Shown: one piece after another, positions 25,701 to 36,479 of the stretch
How positions within the stretch are numbered: position 1 is the first letter of the stretch
Layout: the number at the start of each line of letters is the position of its first letter
NCBI RefSeq assembly: GCF_020085105.1
Contig: NC_058045.1
Coordinates: forward strand, 10,487,833-10,551,832
Direction: 5' to 3'
Length of the DNA stretch: 64,000 bases
Origin: Siniperca chuatsi
Lineage: Eukaryota > Chordata > Actinopteri > Centrarchiformes > Sinipercidae
Program-made: the position numbers and the translations under genes
The notes under the pieces: model-generated
Databases searched by the model: none
What the model was told of the DNA's origin: nothing
What the model saw: the letters and a program-made list of their open reading frames with translations, nothing else

Positions 25701-26782
25701 TGTGTGTGTTCTGGGTACTGTGATAGGTCAGCAAGGCTGTGAGGCTGCAGCAACATGCGGCAGAGTAGGAGTACTGGATTTCCTGACATTTGCATAGCAA
25801 ATAGAATATTGTTTTGATCTAAGTCAGTTTTTAATAGCTTATGGTCAACAATCGGGCTTTGGCTACACAGGCAATATTTTTTAGTAGATCAGATTAGAGG
25901 TAGTAAATCAATTGTTGATTTTGGGTTTTTTTTCATATTATTTTTTGACCTAAGGCAAATATCGAATATGGTCTGCCTTTGAGTATAGAAATAATAATGG
26001 GCAATGAAGAAAATACTTAATAAACAACGAGCAAGCTTTCATAAAACTATTCCAACTAAGAGTGCACAACCTCCTAAATTACAAGCTGTAAGCTGTAAAC
26101 AGTCTGTAGTGAATCATGCCACAGAAATATGGGCAGGTGTAAATACATTTGAAGGGCATGTAAAGGCAAAGTCTTGAAAACAGACCAACAATAAAATACT
26201 CCTTCCATGCAGTCACTTACCATAAAGGGCCTTGGCGCTGATCTTGCTGTCCGATCTGGCCACTCCACTGCAATGACAAGAAGAGGAGACGGGGTTACGC
26301 TGCATGCTCTTCATCTTCTCCCCTGCACCTCTGGATGTCAGTGTCACAAACCCTCTGAAACTCCCACACTGTCACTTCTCTTGAACAGCAAGCCCACAAA
26401 ATAGAAGCGTTACATACAGAGAGCAGACTGGCCAGCACTGGATGAGATTAGTCTGAGATTCTGAGCATATGGACCAGCCAGGGAGAGAGAGGGAGAGTGG
26501 AAAAGGGAGAGAGGGAGGAGGGAGAGAGGGGTGTGGGGCATGAAGGGAGGCTACAGCCAGGAACCCAGGCAAAGCAAACAATTCTCAACAGAGCCGCTCT
26601 GTGCCCGAGGTCCCTGACCCACACCACCTTCTACATACTGGGTTAGTGATTCTCCTACGCCTGTGTGACAGCAACTTAGCATAGCGTGATTAGCTAACAC
26701 AGAAAGGTAAATATGTGAGGGGAAGAAGGAATGTGTGCGACACTCACTTGGCTTGCCTCGACGGAGATTCAAGGACACTCAT
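7782..26782 (-). CDS. eps8l2: EPS8-like protein 2, actin-regulating adaptor, 20 coding exons, 682 aa
   Basis: Exons in transcript order: 26782-26748, 26267-26221, 21061-20997, 19682-19521, 18239-18090, 16843-16764, 16587-16478, 16327-16257, 16146-16020, 14771-14683, 14578-14504, 13252-13104, 12857-12689, 12598-12564, 12471-12366, 12077-11958, 11178-11103, 10981-10810, 9275-9143 and 7859-7782. They sum to 2049 bp in frame. EPS8 proteins link Rac signalling to actin capping and bundling; EPS8L2 works in stereocilia and similar actin protrusions. Visible parts are an N-terminal PTB domain (about 40-175, with [18 protein letters not shown] and [11 protein letters not shown]), a central helical region with [11 protein letters not shown], an SH3 domain (about 467-516, with [11 protein letters not shown] and [16 protein letters not shown]), and a C-terminal actin-binding SAM-like region (about 593-657, with [14 protein letters not shown]). 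The short SH3-to-SAM linker and the CGEEG motif favour EPS8L2 over EPS8 or EPS8L1. Human EPS8L2 is about 715 aa. The ATG at 26782 gives [11 protein letters not shown]. Confidence 0.93.
10079..10660. mobile_element. Dispersed fish DNA repeat with an inserted non-LTR retroposon tail
   Basis: Phrases such as cagtggtgctttgag, catcttagtttagcatgtta, ggtcataaaccaaa and gtaggattcatc recur at 43640-44400 in the same order, so both are copies of one interspersed family. Inside this copy, about 10128-10221 ends in gtgatttgtgatatttggct followed by aaataaaactgacttgact, which resembles the 3' tail of a 5'-truncated fish non-LTR retrotransposon. Lies in eps8l2 intron 18. No coding capacity was seen. Confidence 0.6.
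12862..12885 (-). promoter_or_regulatory. eps8l2: CTC-triplet microsatellite forming an eps8l2 polypyrimidine tract
   Basis: A plus-strand (GGA)n run reads as (CTC/TCC)n on the transcribed strand and ends directly at the ctgcag acceptor of exon 13 (exon begins at 12857). The repeat therefore serves as the polypyrimidine tract. Repeat-length changes could alter acceptor strength. Confidence 0.8.
16699..16742. repeat. (GT)22 microsatellite just downstream of an eps8l2 donor
   Basis: This perfect GT run on the plus strand is a CA repeat in the eps8l2 pre-mRNA. It begins about 20 nt after the exon 6 donor (exon ends at 16764) and lies in the short intron before exon 7. CA-rich RNA is the known target of hnRNP L. 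Confidence 0.97.
17380..17495. mobile_element. Truncated non-LTR retrotransposon 3' tail
   Basis: The string cttgtgaagcactctgtgat followed by gcgaaataaataaactt resembles the conserved 3' end of fish L2/CR1-like elements. It is a short 5'-truncated fragment in eps8l2 intron 5, with no open frame. Confidence 0.5.
18363..18809. mobile_element. TTAA-type MITE, copy 1 (eps8l2 intron 4)
   Basis: The left end gaggaatagtttgatattt and right end ccaactatttctttaaa are inverted. The interior holds the family phrases ccagcagccagttatcttag and gactggaaacaggggaaaa. Shared with 56991-57315 and, in part, 19852-19975. TTAA is intact only at the right end (18806-18809). Non-coding. Confidence 0.75.
18952..19012. 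mobile_element. Fragment of a common fish repeat
   Basis: The phrases ccatccattagctataaccg and ggggctggaaccaatcccaa match, from memory, the head of a very common fish repeat that normally continues with a conserved GGCGGGGTACACCCTGGAC-type block. That block is missing, so only about 60 bp remains. Confidence 0.5.
19095..19260. mobile_element. Interspersed repeat fragment, paired with 34370-34560
   Basis: The strings cataaagttgggagactt, tagctccaaaaacactggat and caattcccataatgca occur here. Their reverse complements (attatgggaaacgttggat, tttttggagtttg, cacccaactttatgaag) occur at 34430-34560. The two are inverted copies of one unnamed repeat family. Confidence 0.55.
19852..19975. mobile_element. 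Partial TTAA-type MITE, copy 2
   Basis: Only the left half of the family is present: ctttgacattttgggaaata, cgctttcttgcagaaag and ggagccagcagc. The right terminal repeat is absent, so this is a truncated copy in eps8l2 intron 3. Confidence 0.6.
22360..22882. mobile_element. Full-length TTAA-flanked MITE in eps8l2 intron 2
   Basis: TTAA lies at both ends (22360-22363 and 22879-22882), with short inverted ends TTAAACCTGCA and TAGCTGCTTTAA. The interior includes tgaaagcgacac, aaactcactataaagctccg and tcatcactacgagcgacccc, which recur in reverse orientation at 48167-48345. A further diverged copy is at 36480-36745. TTAA targets suggest piggyBac-like mobilisation. No transposase is present. Confidence 0.7.
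24415..25330. other. Unassigned intronic stretch with several short open frames
   Basis: This part of eps8l2 intron 2 has less skewed base use than its surroundings. It has a 124-codon open frame on the plus strand (24415-24789), a 77-codon one (24820-25053), and overlapping frames of 80 and 71 codons on the minus strand. I recognise no domain, and no good donor-acceptor pair joins any frame to eps8l2. It may be a decayed element or chance. No function is proposed. Confidence 0.25.
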
Positions 26783-26798
26783 GATTTAAGGCATCCAC
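26783..26798 (-). other. eps8l2: eps8l2 5' UTR part of the first coding exon
   Basis: On the minus strand, the acceptor tttattttcttcag precedes GTGGATGCC..., leaving 16 nt of leader before the ATG at 26782. This implies at least one upstream non-coding exon. Confidence 0.6.
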
Positions 26799-29700
26799 CT
26801 GAAGAAAATAAACAGAGAGGATGAGAATCAGAGAAAGAAAGAGAGTGGGTGTTAATGAAAGACTGAGTGAGGGAAGTGGCTGGTGGTGGAGGGAAAATAT
26901 ATTCCACCAAAACAAACTTTTTAAATGCCTGTTGCGTCAGGTATCTTTTTGTTTTTCTCTCTCGTTCCACTTTGGTGAGCTCTCATACACAGTCCACTGT
27001 GTTAAATCTTAAAAAGCTATAGGTACCTCATTAAGGTTGTAGATATGATATGCAAAGTTGAGGCGTAGTCTACTAAACAGCCTGTTCTTCCACTGTGGAG
27101 AGCCAGGTGTTGGGCCTGTGCTGCTGGTAGTCGGGGGGACTGGTCTGGGACAATGGCAGACAGCAGGCTGATATGCACTGTGTAATTAGATCCACTGATG
27201 ACAATATCTGCATAGCTGCAATTAATTAATTTGGTTGGGTTTTACACCCAGCCATGCTAATTAAAGGAGACAACCAATGTGTAACAGAGTGCTACGTCTA
27301 AATGTGAGAGGTTAACTGGACCAGGAAATGAGAGAACCAAACTCTCCCACACCCTTCCCTCTGGGCCTGGAGTCTCCGACTTGTCTGTCATGTACTGACA
27401 AGGTTGTGTAATATATATCAGATCTACAGCAATCATTTATGGATTTTATCACTCCATTAAATATAACCAATAATAAGTGTTCCTAAGTTATTGGCTAAAA
27501 TGAATTGTATTTAACACTGGAGACTATAATCACCTTTTACCTTATGTGACTTTTAGACTCCAAGGAGCCATGTATCACTTTAGGCAATCCATTCAGTTTG
27601 TATTATTAATTGGTGGTGAGAGGTTGGGATCCTGTGTCACCAGCAAGTATTTTAATTGTTTTGCACAAACAATCCAACCTGGAGGATACTGACCCAGCAT
27701 CACGTTGCGGCACTGGGTGTGCTTCCCTCAACCACTTGTCCATGACAGTGTTATGAGACAGCCATTTCCTCATGACATGCCTTACCTCCTTTCTGAACTA
27801 TAAAACTGTTTTTACATAACAAGCAGCTGTAAACTACACATGCACATGGTAATGCACACTGTGTATGACAGCTACAGATTACAGGTGCGGTCACTCAAGC
27901 TTATCTCACAGCAGATCATAAACACAATCGCCCTCAACAGATAATCCCTTTATATCTTCTGAAACAAAGTACGGCCAAATCACAACAACTCTCCACAGCC
28001 AGGACCAAAGTTAATGTTACTGTGTTCCTGCAGACAAAGTATGATTTTGTTCAGATGCACACATAGCTCAATGCAGCCTGTTTGAGGCCTAAAGGATAAT
28101 CTACAACAAAATCTTACTAAGAGATGCAAATGAGCAAATAAAACTAGTTCTATTTACTTTAGTAAGTCAAGTCTGCACAAAAGGTAGACTTCCTCTTTCT
28201 GTCCTTATCTCTCTGGTCATCGTCTCTCCACGCTATTGTTCGCAGCTCTGGCCCACCGCCAGGTTTCAGGAGGGAGGTGAAGCCAAAGCAGGTCAGGCTG
28301 GCTGTCATGTGTTGTCAGCCTCATAGCAAGAGGCCCTCTGCACACCTCTCCTCCACTCGGCCTAAAGTGCTTATTGTTCAATAATGGCAACCCCTTATTC
28401 TGAGGTAATTACACAGTATTAGAACAATGATAAGGCTACACAAAATTAGAAGCAGGGTGTTCGGGACGCTTTTCTTAGGCTTACTAATTCTACCCTTTTT
28501 TTTCCAAAATTACTGATATCTGGCTGTTTTGATTTTCATATTTATTGGAATGAGGTTAGACAAGTGTTGTCAAATATTCATACTGTTTTCTGTGACAATA
28601 AATCTTTTGAGAGTGATGAGAACCTCTTACAGTCTCATATTTTAAGCTTGTGGTATCAGTCTTGTGGTCTGTATTGTTTCTTTTTTTCACATGTTAACAT
28701 GTTTAAAAGAAACACAAAAGAAGCCCTGAAATACTCATAAACAAGTGCAAAATATCAGTCTTTGAACATTAATCAATAACTATACCATAATGCATGTCTA
28801 ATAAATAGTGTTCAATCAACAATCTTTGGTGATGTACTGCAACCTTTAACCTAGAAGTTTAGAAACTCTGACCAAACAAATCAGTATTATGATGCATTTT
28901 TCTTATTGAACATGGGATTCTACGTCTGAATTTAAGCCCAGAGAATGCCTTGTGCTGTTTTGCATGACAACGATCTGACTTTATGTATCAAGTGTAAACA
29001 AAAGAACAGATGTTTAGCAGCTAAAATCTGAAACACATTGGATGCCACGAAATGATAACTCTGTTAGTGCAAAGCAGCCCAACTAGACATTTTGCCTCCT
29101 TAAAAACAGCTCAACAACTGCTCTAACATAATAAATATCTATAGTAACAAACGCCCCATAGCACACCTGCAGCCTAAACAAAGGACCTAAGAAAACAGCG
29201 ACAAAGACTGACAACAAGAATCACTACTGACATGCACATTAATGGTGAAATAAACCCAGCGTTTACAGTATTATGCTCTTTAGCAACTCTTTGTACAAGT
29301 ATGGTTTATTTTTAGACAACTTAAGCCTGATAATCAAAGTGTGCCATGATCTCAGCAATTCAATTTTTTCCCAAACATTTACTTCAATATGACAAAAGAC
29401 AGACTGTTAACATGAGTTCACATCAGTCTAATTACAATATTGACACTTTTTGACATTGTCATACTACATAACTAGAAAATATTGACAGTGATAGTTTATA
29501 TAATATGAGTCTGCTCTGATATGAGCAATCTGGACTTTGCTCCATGCTCCTGAGTAAGCATTTTGTAAAAGATAACAGTTATCTGATTTCATGTATTTCA
29601 AGCTACACAGCCATCTTGCTGAATCACATTATACCTTTATGTCAGCTGATGATGTTACAGGTGTATTCTGTGTATTCAGGTGCAGTGTGGGGGGTGTAAC

Positions 29701-30774
29701 AGCACAGAGAACTGGCACAAGACAAAATCAGGTCAGATTTCACAGGCATGATATCTATTTGTTCACATAACATTCATATAAACCTCCCACCACACGGAGA
29801 ACAACAATCTTGTGCCCGGACGAAACTAAACTAAAAAGACATAAAAGTTTCAAAAGTGAAATAAGAAAAAGATGCACTTCCTCCTACGATGTAAAACATT
29901 CAATGAAATAAGGAACATTTACTTTAACAAGTTCAACTCTGTAATCTCAGATTTCAAAAGAGCTAAATGAGCTCTCAAAATTAAGAATAAAAAAAAAACT
30001 CCTAGGAGAAGGACAAAGGGCGGATCTTGCTGCCCAATATGTATCAACATGCCACAAGCTGAGGGACAGTGAGTGACCTAGACACACACACAGCACACAC
30101 ATTTACACGCACACACAAATACATGCATCGGATAAACTTTATATACTGTATTTACTTAATATATATTAATCTTAATGTTGTGTTAATGTTCATATTACTG
30201 TTACTGTGTGTATTGAGTGCTGTCCACATATTAGGACAAATTATACTTTGATGCTTTGGCAACATTGTTCTGAAACTTTCATGCCAATTAAGAATAAAAT
30301 TAGTAAACAGTGTTTCTCCTTTGCTTGTTGATGTGTAGCATGTCATGAGATTATTCGTGAACATGTTGAACCCAAATGAAGGCACATTCCTCTCTCAGCA
30401 CAGAACTGAATGCTGTAATTAAGGTTGTGGGTGACATCAGAGTTAAATGTATGGTAGAAACATATAGTTTTCTGCTCTCTTGCTACTTGAATCAAGCAGA
30501 ACTTTACTCTATGAGGACCCAATACCAAATGTTACAGCATGAGAATTACACCATAGATGAATCACTGTACAATTTGAGTAAAATTTATTCCAGCAAGTGT
30601 CAATATCACTTCAAACCTGCAGCTTTGATCACAAAACATTAAATCATTAATAATAAATCATTACAATAAACAAAGAAGTGCAACCAATCTCAACTTTGAA
30701 ACCAACATGACTCAGAGCTCAGAAAAAAATATTAAGAAAGGAAGAAAGAAAGAAAGAAAGAGTATCTTTTACCC
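26799..30774 (-). other. Probable eps8l2 first intron, no gene seen
   Basis: About 4 kb of AT-rich DNA separates the first coding exon from the likely promoter. I saw no exon-like open frames with splice sites, no RNA gene and no complete element. A (GAAA)n run is at about 30736-30760 and a CA-rich patch at 30084-30120. Confidence 0.5.
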
Positions 30775-31100
30775 CTTTCACAGTGGTGTTTTCTGGACGG
30801 GATGCTCAAGGTGACAAACGTGGGCTAGACAGCGCCTGAAGCATCAGCCTGCCATCACAGCCGGCAGCCGATCAGGACAACAAACTCCGCAGGAAATGGT
30901 CGATATATGTAAGCGTTTGTTTTGAAGTAGAAATCCAATACTGTAAGCAGTACAGTTTCCAACACAGACGTTTGTTGCTGGTTCCCAGAAACACAGTCGC
31001 TGAGGAGGCACCGTGGGAGCAGGTGAGTGATAGGTGACTCTGCAGGTAACTCAATCCGACAGGGGAGGAGCTACACGGACACTTTATGCGGGTGGGGCGG
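30775..31100 (-). promoter_or_regulatory. eps8l2: Candidate eps8l2 promoter and non-coding exon 1
   Basis: Read on the minus strand, a GC box (ggggcgg on the plus strand at 31094-31100) is followed by a TATA-like cataaag at 31088-31082. More GC-rich sequence follows, including ggctgccggctgtgatgg, and a donor-like gggtaaaag near 30775. This is the only GC-rich patch between the first coding exon and tmem80. The order suits a minus-strand promoter, but transcription starts cannot be seen in sequence. Confidence 0.35.
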
Positions 31101-31311
31101 TCGATGTGAAGTTTTTCTCACTCAATTTGCTGCAGGTCTGGTAATGCAACTCACTCCTCTGTTTCATTAACCTACATTACATAAAGCAACAATAACCCAC
31201 ACTGAGTTGCTTGATTTCAAAACATAGAGTGAATTATTCTGCTATCTAATCACCTTTATATCTAAAATACTGTAAATCTTGGGAGTAAAGCAGTGGTTCC
31301 TAAAAAACAAT

Positions 31312-31716
31312 TTTTTTTCTTACCTGTAGTGTTATTTAACCATCTAGATTCTTTTGGTGTGAGTTGCTGAGTTTTGGAGAAATCAGCCTTAGAGATGTTT
31401 TAATATAATGGGACTAAATGGCACTCGGGTTGTGGTGCTCAAAGCGCCCAAAAATTCAACAGCAATGTCTCTTTCCAGAAATCGTGACCTGGTTACTCAA
31501 GATAATCCACAGGCCTTGTTGTGAGCAGTTTCATGTAGGAACCTCTTTTCTTTGTACCGATAGTTCCTACATGAAACTGCTCACAACAAGGTCAGACATC
31601 TCTACGGACGATTTCTCCAAAACTCGGCAACTCACACCAAAACCATCTAGATGGATAAGTAGCACTACAAGAGGAAAAATATGTATTTTTGATTTTGGGG
31701 TGAACTGTCCCTTTAA
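31312..31716. mobile_element. Foldback MITE with a perfect 29-bp hairpin core
   Basis: Almost the whole element is an inverted repeat. The inner arms 31514-31542 and 31563-31591 are exact reverse complements over 29 bp around a 20-bp loop. Outer arms (about 31318-31397 and 31594-31681) pair with some mismatches, for example ggtgtgagttgctgagtttt against the complement of aaaactcggcaactcacacc. The right end reads gggtgaactgtccctttaaa; the matching left end is degraded. It is a non-autonomous foldback element upstream of the candidate eps8l2 promoter. Confidence 0.8.
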
Positions 31717-34004
31717 AATGAAGCTATACTGTATCTTCTTGTGACCCCACATTACAAGCTATGGCCTAAGTGTGAGTTTTCCTTCTCAGGCAGTTTGATT
31801 TGAAGGATTTCTGATTTTTTTTTAGTATATCACAAGAAAAAAGCAATAATTACAGAAGAATCAGAAAAATAAACATAATTTTTTGTAACAGAATGTATTT
31901 ATTTATTAGAATCATTTTGCAAACCTCTGATCACTGCTGTAAAGTATAAGTGCCCTAAGGAGACCTTATATGAGATGCCCTAGGTGACATTATCAACATT
32001 TATATGGCAATAAAAAACAGATTTCTGTTTACAAATGCAATTACAAATGCATAGGCCTAAATAAAATTTTATATGCAAGGTCTTCAGTTGTGGAAGCATT
32101 TAATTTCCACAGGTTTTTACTTTGTGCAGCAAAGTAGTGACTGGTCTAAACTAGTTGGATTCAACAGGGTGAATGAAAGAGGAGCAACAGTGCGGAACAC
32201 AGCCCAGGTTTCAGTGTCACTGGCTGGTAAGAATGACCACTCTTTGTCCAGCTGTAGTGTGCTGTCCCTGCAAAGAAAATCATTAAGGTAATGCAGTTGC
32301 CCTCTTCTGGGTATATTACTGTACGTGAACAATCACTTGAATTATCATGTTTTGACAAAAATGACAGTTAAGACACACCGCATTATACTAGCAGCGAGAC
32401 ACACTGGCTTGGCCTACAGTCAGTGAAATGCCACGAGTTTGTCCTTGTGTGCTCGGCTGTTGCTCAAGCACACTCTGAAATGTGATTTGTTTTTAAACTG
32501 GTTACTTTGGAAACCTTGCTACTGGGCTTGATCATTAACTTAAGCTGTCAGTGCTGAGAAATCACCTGTTTGAAGAATGTGGGGTAGGAAATTACTAATA
32601 GATACAACAATAAAAACTGCTCTGCGATCTTCACCTGAGTAAATAAAGTGCAGAGAATGAGTGATCTGACATCAAATATGGACAGTAAAAAGTTTAAGGA
32701 GCCAAACTAAAACATTTATTCTTAACCTAGAACCTACCTCAGTGTGAGGTAGTTAGAATTTGTGGGTTCAATAGGAAATGACCACACTCCGGTTGACCTG
32801 AGTTACTGATTCATTCAAGTCCTAAAAATGGAAGACATGGGATAAGAAAATGTTCCTTTTTTTAGTACTAAAATCAGTGTTGTCACTATTCAAATCTTAA
32901 TCAAAACAATTCTGCCCTCTACTGGAGAAAAGAAATATGAAACTTTTTTAATGTGGTATGTTTAATACAAATAATCAATAGTAACACAAATATAGATTTT
33001 ATCTTTGACACATGTAAAAAAACAAACAACAACAATATATACAGAAGAATGTAAGGAAGTATTAAATAAAAGAAAAATCTGTCTCTATGGCAAAGAGGCC
33101 TGACTGATCCAAAGTGAAATCCCTGAGATCCTCACAGCACAGATGAGCCATTACTTTCAACAAATATCCCCACATTTTAAGTATTATACAAATTCAGTTA
33201 AATATACATATAAAAATAACAGTCCAAACAAACAGTCTTCACCTTCTAAAAATTCAAACTGTCTTTTCTGCTTGTACCAAAGAAGTGCAGACAGGCTTTG
33301 TTCAGCTATAACATACAACATGGCAACGAAGAGAAGGCTTCTTCATAAATAGACACTGAAAGACATAAAGAAGAGCAAATAAAAATCTGCTATAACCGTA
33401 CGTTCAACAGTACCTGAACAAACTTAAAGCATATGAAACACAAGAAGTGTGTGAAACAATGTTTAGTTGTCCAAAATCAGTCTTGCAAATGACTGCATGT
33501 TTAGTTTAGTTTACAGTTTTTTCACAAGTCTTCATCCACTCTGATTTATGAATGTATTTCGGCCATCAGCCACCTGATTAAACAATATCCATCATTTCAG
33601 AATAAGGGATTGTTGTCAATGGATCTATCTTGGGAGGAAAATTTGAGGATGTGACGACATTGTACAAGGTATACTGTATCACTTGAATGAATGCCACCCA
33701 TATCAATAATTCAACCAAGTCCTAAAGGGAACCAGGGCTTATTTCATTCGTGAACAAAAGCGTGAACAAAAGGAACGCTAACAAAAGTATGAGATGCTAA
33801 TTACATCGACATATCTTGTCAATCAAAATATATGGAGCCCAAAATGTAGGCCAGTCTCTTCATGTGATAATGAAGTATGTTATCTATGTTTGACACCAGA
33901 TATCGTAATTTACCGACCCGTCTATCATTTATGCTGACATGCGACCATGTCAAAAAACAGACAGTTTATGATCTAACATGTCACATAATCCAATAGAAGC
34001 TTCC
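31717..34004. other. Intergenic DNA between eps8l2 and tmem80, including tmem80 3' UTR
   Basis: No coding exon was recognised. On the minus strand, AATAAA candidates for tmem80 occur at 32720-32715 and 31903-31898. Neither is close to the stop codon at 34005, so the 3' end of tmem80 is undetermined. Confidence 0.45.
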
Positions 34005-36089
34005 TCATCTGTCGTGGCTGGTGAGGTTTAATATAAAATGTCTGTGATGTGGAACTGACCTGGCCAGCCGGGCTAAAGTGCTGAAAGCCAGAACTCCATC
34101 TAAGCCATAGACAACGAGTAAGACACTGCTGATGAATACGTCTGCCCACATCACGTACGTCTGCCACACCAGGAAGTAGACCGTCAGCAGGATAGTTGTC
34201 CCCGTCACAATGAGGTTAGCCAGAATATAGCCCTCACTCTCCGTCAGGTTGCCCTTCACACCTGCAGAAGAGGGCTGTCAGTTGCTGTTGAATCTGTTGT
34301 GTTCTGTTGTTAAAGGGAAGACTAGAAATTACATAACGGAAAGCCTGCGTCACAAACTGGGGTCATGCAGTTTTGAAAGACGCGGGCATTTACTGGGCAG
34401 GGAGGGTCAAACAAAATGATGCTTTTACTTGTATTATGGGAAACGTTGGATCCAGTGTTTTTGGAGTTTGACACATGCTAGAGATTAAAATCAGGATATC
34501 TCATAATCTTTTGCTTCAATTCTCTTTCTGTCTCTTGTGAGTCACCCAACTTTATGAAGGGCAAAACTAAATCCCCCATCAGCGCACTAGGGATTGTCAT
34601 GGAAGATCTTCAGTCATGTAATTTACATTACTACCATTTTTCAAAGCATATCAGCATGTGTGTTTTTTGCCACCATACACGCATCTCTTGGTTTCCACTT
34701 ATTTTAGCACTGTCCAAAAAACACACTTGCAGACTTTGTCGAAATAGGTCCTGTGAAATATCTGCTATCATTGTTTTTAGTCAACATTGTGTTATTGCTG
34801 CATGGTGATGATTTTAAGAGAGTGGATTATTTTGAAATCTCTTCCATGTTGGTGTCTGTATATGCTTAAAACTGCACTGTTCAAATCAAGACAAACAATA
34901 AGTAATCATGAAGCTGTAGGAATTATTTTTGATTGCATTGCTCTTCAATTAAGACTCAATCAGGACAAATCTGAAAGCTGCTGGAAAGTCTGAATTATGT
35001 CTGTCACCCCATTTAAGAATTAAGTAAACTACAAAAGCTACTAGAATTCCGATTGGTCCTTCCTTCCTAATTCGTGTTATTAATTGTTCTGTTATTTATT
35101 GTATAAGTTAGAGGTAAAAAGAAGCATTGGATATATAGTTATGAGTACATGTAAGCAACACCCCTTTATTAATTGTCTTTTTTCTGTCTCCAAGTGTTAT
35201 TTCTTTTTTTATTAGCATAAAAATGTTTTTAAAATATTACATTTTCCCCCAAACTTAAATGGAAAGGTGGAAAATGAATATTTACATGTATGTATTGACA
35301 TACACTGTAAACAATGGCTGCCTTGGAGATTAAAAGAAATGTATTCATCAATAAAAAACTATGATATGCTTTGGGAAATGGATGGTAAGCAGTAATGTAT
35401 AATAATGCAATCAATCATATACGAATTGTGTACAGAGACTCTCACCACAGAAGAAATGGAGGAACTCCAGAGCAGCCAGGAGGAACAACAGACTGACATC
35501 ACAGACCACAGCATCAACAGGATAAGACAGCACCAAGCCTGACAGCAACAGACACATTCACTGTTCTCTACAGGTACATCAAAACACTTAAACTAAAAAC
35601 ACAACAACCTGGGACAGTGTAACATGTTCAGCACTCACTCTTCCTGATGATCAAGCCGAGAGTGAACAGGAAATAAAAGACAAAGTAGATTGTTGTAAGT
35701 TTCAGCAGTAGCTGAAAAGTAACAGATGACAGCTGGGTGCGGAGTTAAGGTGTTATCATTCATCATCACACTGTCAGCGACAGAGAGAGACTGTCTGTCC
35801 TTTTGACAAGGCTTTACTTTAGACGTAGCCTATTCAGTTGAATGAAATGAAAAGGATACTACACTGGCTGATCTTCCTGGAGGGAGACAAACAGACAGAA
35901 ACGCAATTAACCTACCTCATTTTCTTTACGCCATTGAATTAACACAGTGAACCAAATAATTGTCCGTTATCTTTAAAGTTGCTGTAAATACAATGAATGA
36001 CTTTGTTAGGGGTTTAATGTAAAAGCGTGTCCATAGCAACCATAGCAACCATAGCAACGCGTCCACCTACCTGGTCCGGGCATCGCCAT
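34005..36089 (-). CDS. tmem80: Transmembrane protein 80 (TMEM17/TMEM216 family), 5 coding exons, 152 aa
   Basis: Exons: 36089-36071, 35876-35860 (a 17-nt microexon), 35711-35639, 35538-35446 and 34261-34005, 459 bp in frame. The family (Transmemb_17) contains four-helix proteins of the ciliary transition zone. Four hydrophobic helices are visible: residues about 13-35 (LTTIYFVFYFLFTLGLII), 43-66 (VVCDVSLLFLLAALEFLHFF), about 80-105 (ILANLIVTGTTILLTVYFLV) and about 110-135 (VFISSVLLVVYGLDGVLAF). The motif VKGNLTESE before helix 3 matches the RGNLTEAE-type motif of mammalian TMEM80, and YPVDAVVCDVSLLFL matches its second helix. The closest alternative is TMEM216, whose corresponding loop reads differently. 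The gene lies upstream of eps8l2 on the same strand, as TMEM80 and EPS8L2 do in mammals. The start at 36089 (MAMPGPG) is the first ATG; a second in-frame ATG lies two codons later. Confidence 0.88.
34370..34560. mobile_element. Interspersed repeat fragment in tmem80 intron 4
   Basis: Inverted copy of the family at 19095-19260, sharing the complements of the tggatcc-centred and cataaagttggg blocks. Confidence 0.5.
36027..36058. promoter_or_regulatory. tmem80: Three overlapping RFX X-box-like motifs at the tmem80 5' end
   Basis: GTGTCCATAGCAAC (36027-36040) fits the 14-bp X-box pattern GTHNYYATRRNAAC except at one position. GCAACCATAGCAAC follows at 36036-36049 and 36045-36058, each also one mismatch away. 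The CATAGCAAC unit is thus repeated every 9 bp, giving three AGCAAC half-sites. The cluster starts 12 bp inside intron 1 and about 30 bp from the start codon. RFX factors activate cilium genes through such sites near promoters, which fits this gene's family. Confidence 0.6.
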
Positions 36090-36479
36090 TTTGATTTTTT
36101 CCTCACTTCTAACCACAAAGATGAACGTCTCTGCCTACTGGCTGGAAGATGAACTACAACCCCAAAGCGCAGTCAAATAAAGAGAGAAGTATGTAGATAA
36201 AACAGACCTCTATAAGTGTATAAGGTCCCAGTAATTTGTCAGAAGCGAACCGCATTACATTGTGTGCGTTTGCCATTAACGTTAACTCTTTTCTGACTGG
36301 ATGGCAGGTGTCCGTTTGTGGACTGCTCAAACTTAGTTCCATCAACGGTTGTCAGTTATTGTAACGGTTTAATCAGTGCGCAAGCTATTTAAAACGGCAG
36401 GTAACTAATTTACACGACCTTTGTTAAATTTTACTGTTAAAACATGGGTTTTTATCTGACTACAAACAAACTTTAAAGT

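Noticed and set aside
7782..26782. Identification as eps8 itself
   Set aside because: The end [12 protein letters not shown] resembles EPS8, but the protein lacks the long EPS8 linker between SH3 and the C-terminal domain, and the PTB, central and CGEEG segments fit EPS8L2 better.
34005..36089. Identification as tmem138
   Set aside because: I first considered TMEM138 because it is a neighbour of cilium genes, but the GNLTESE motif, helix pattern and position next to eps8l2 fit TMEM80 instead.
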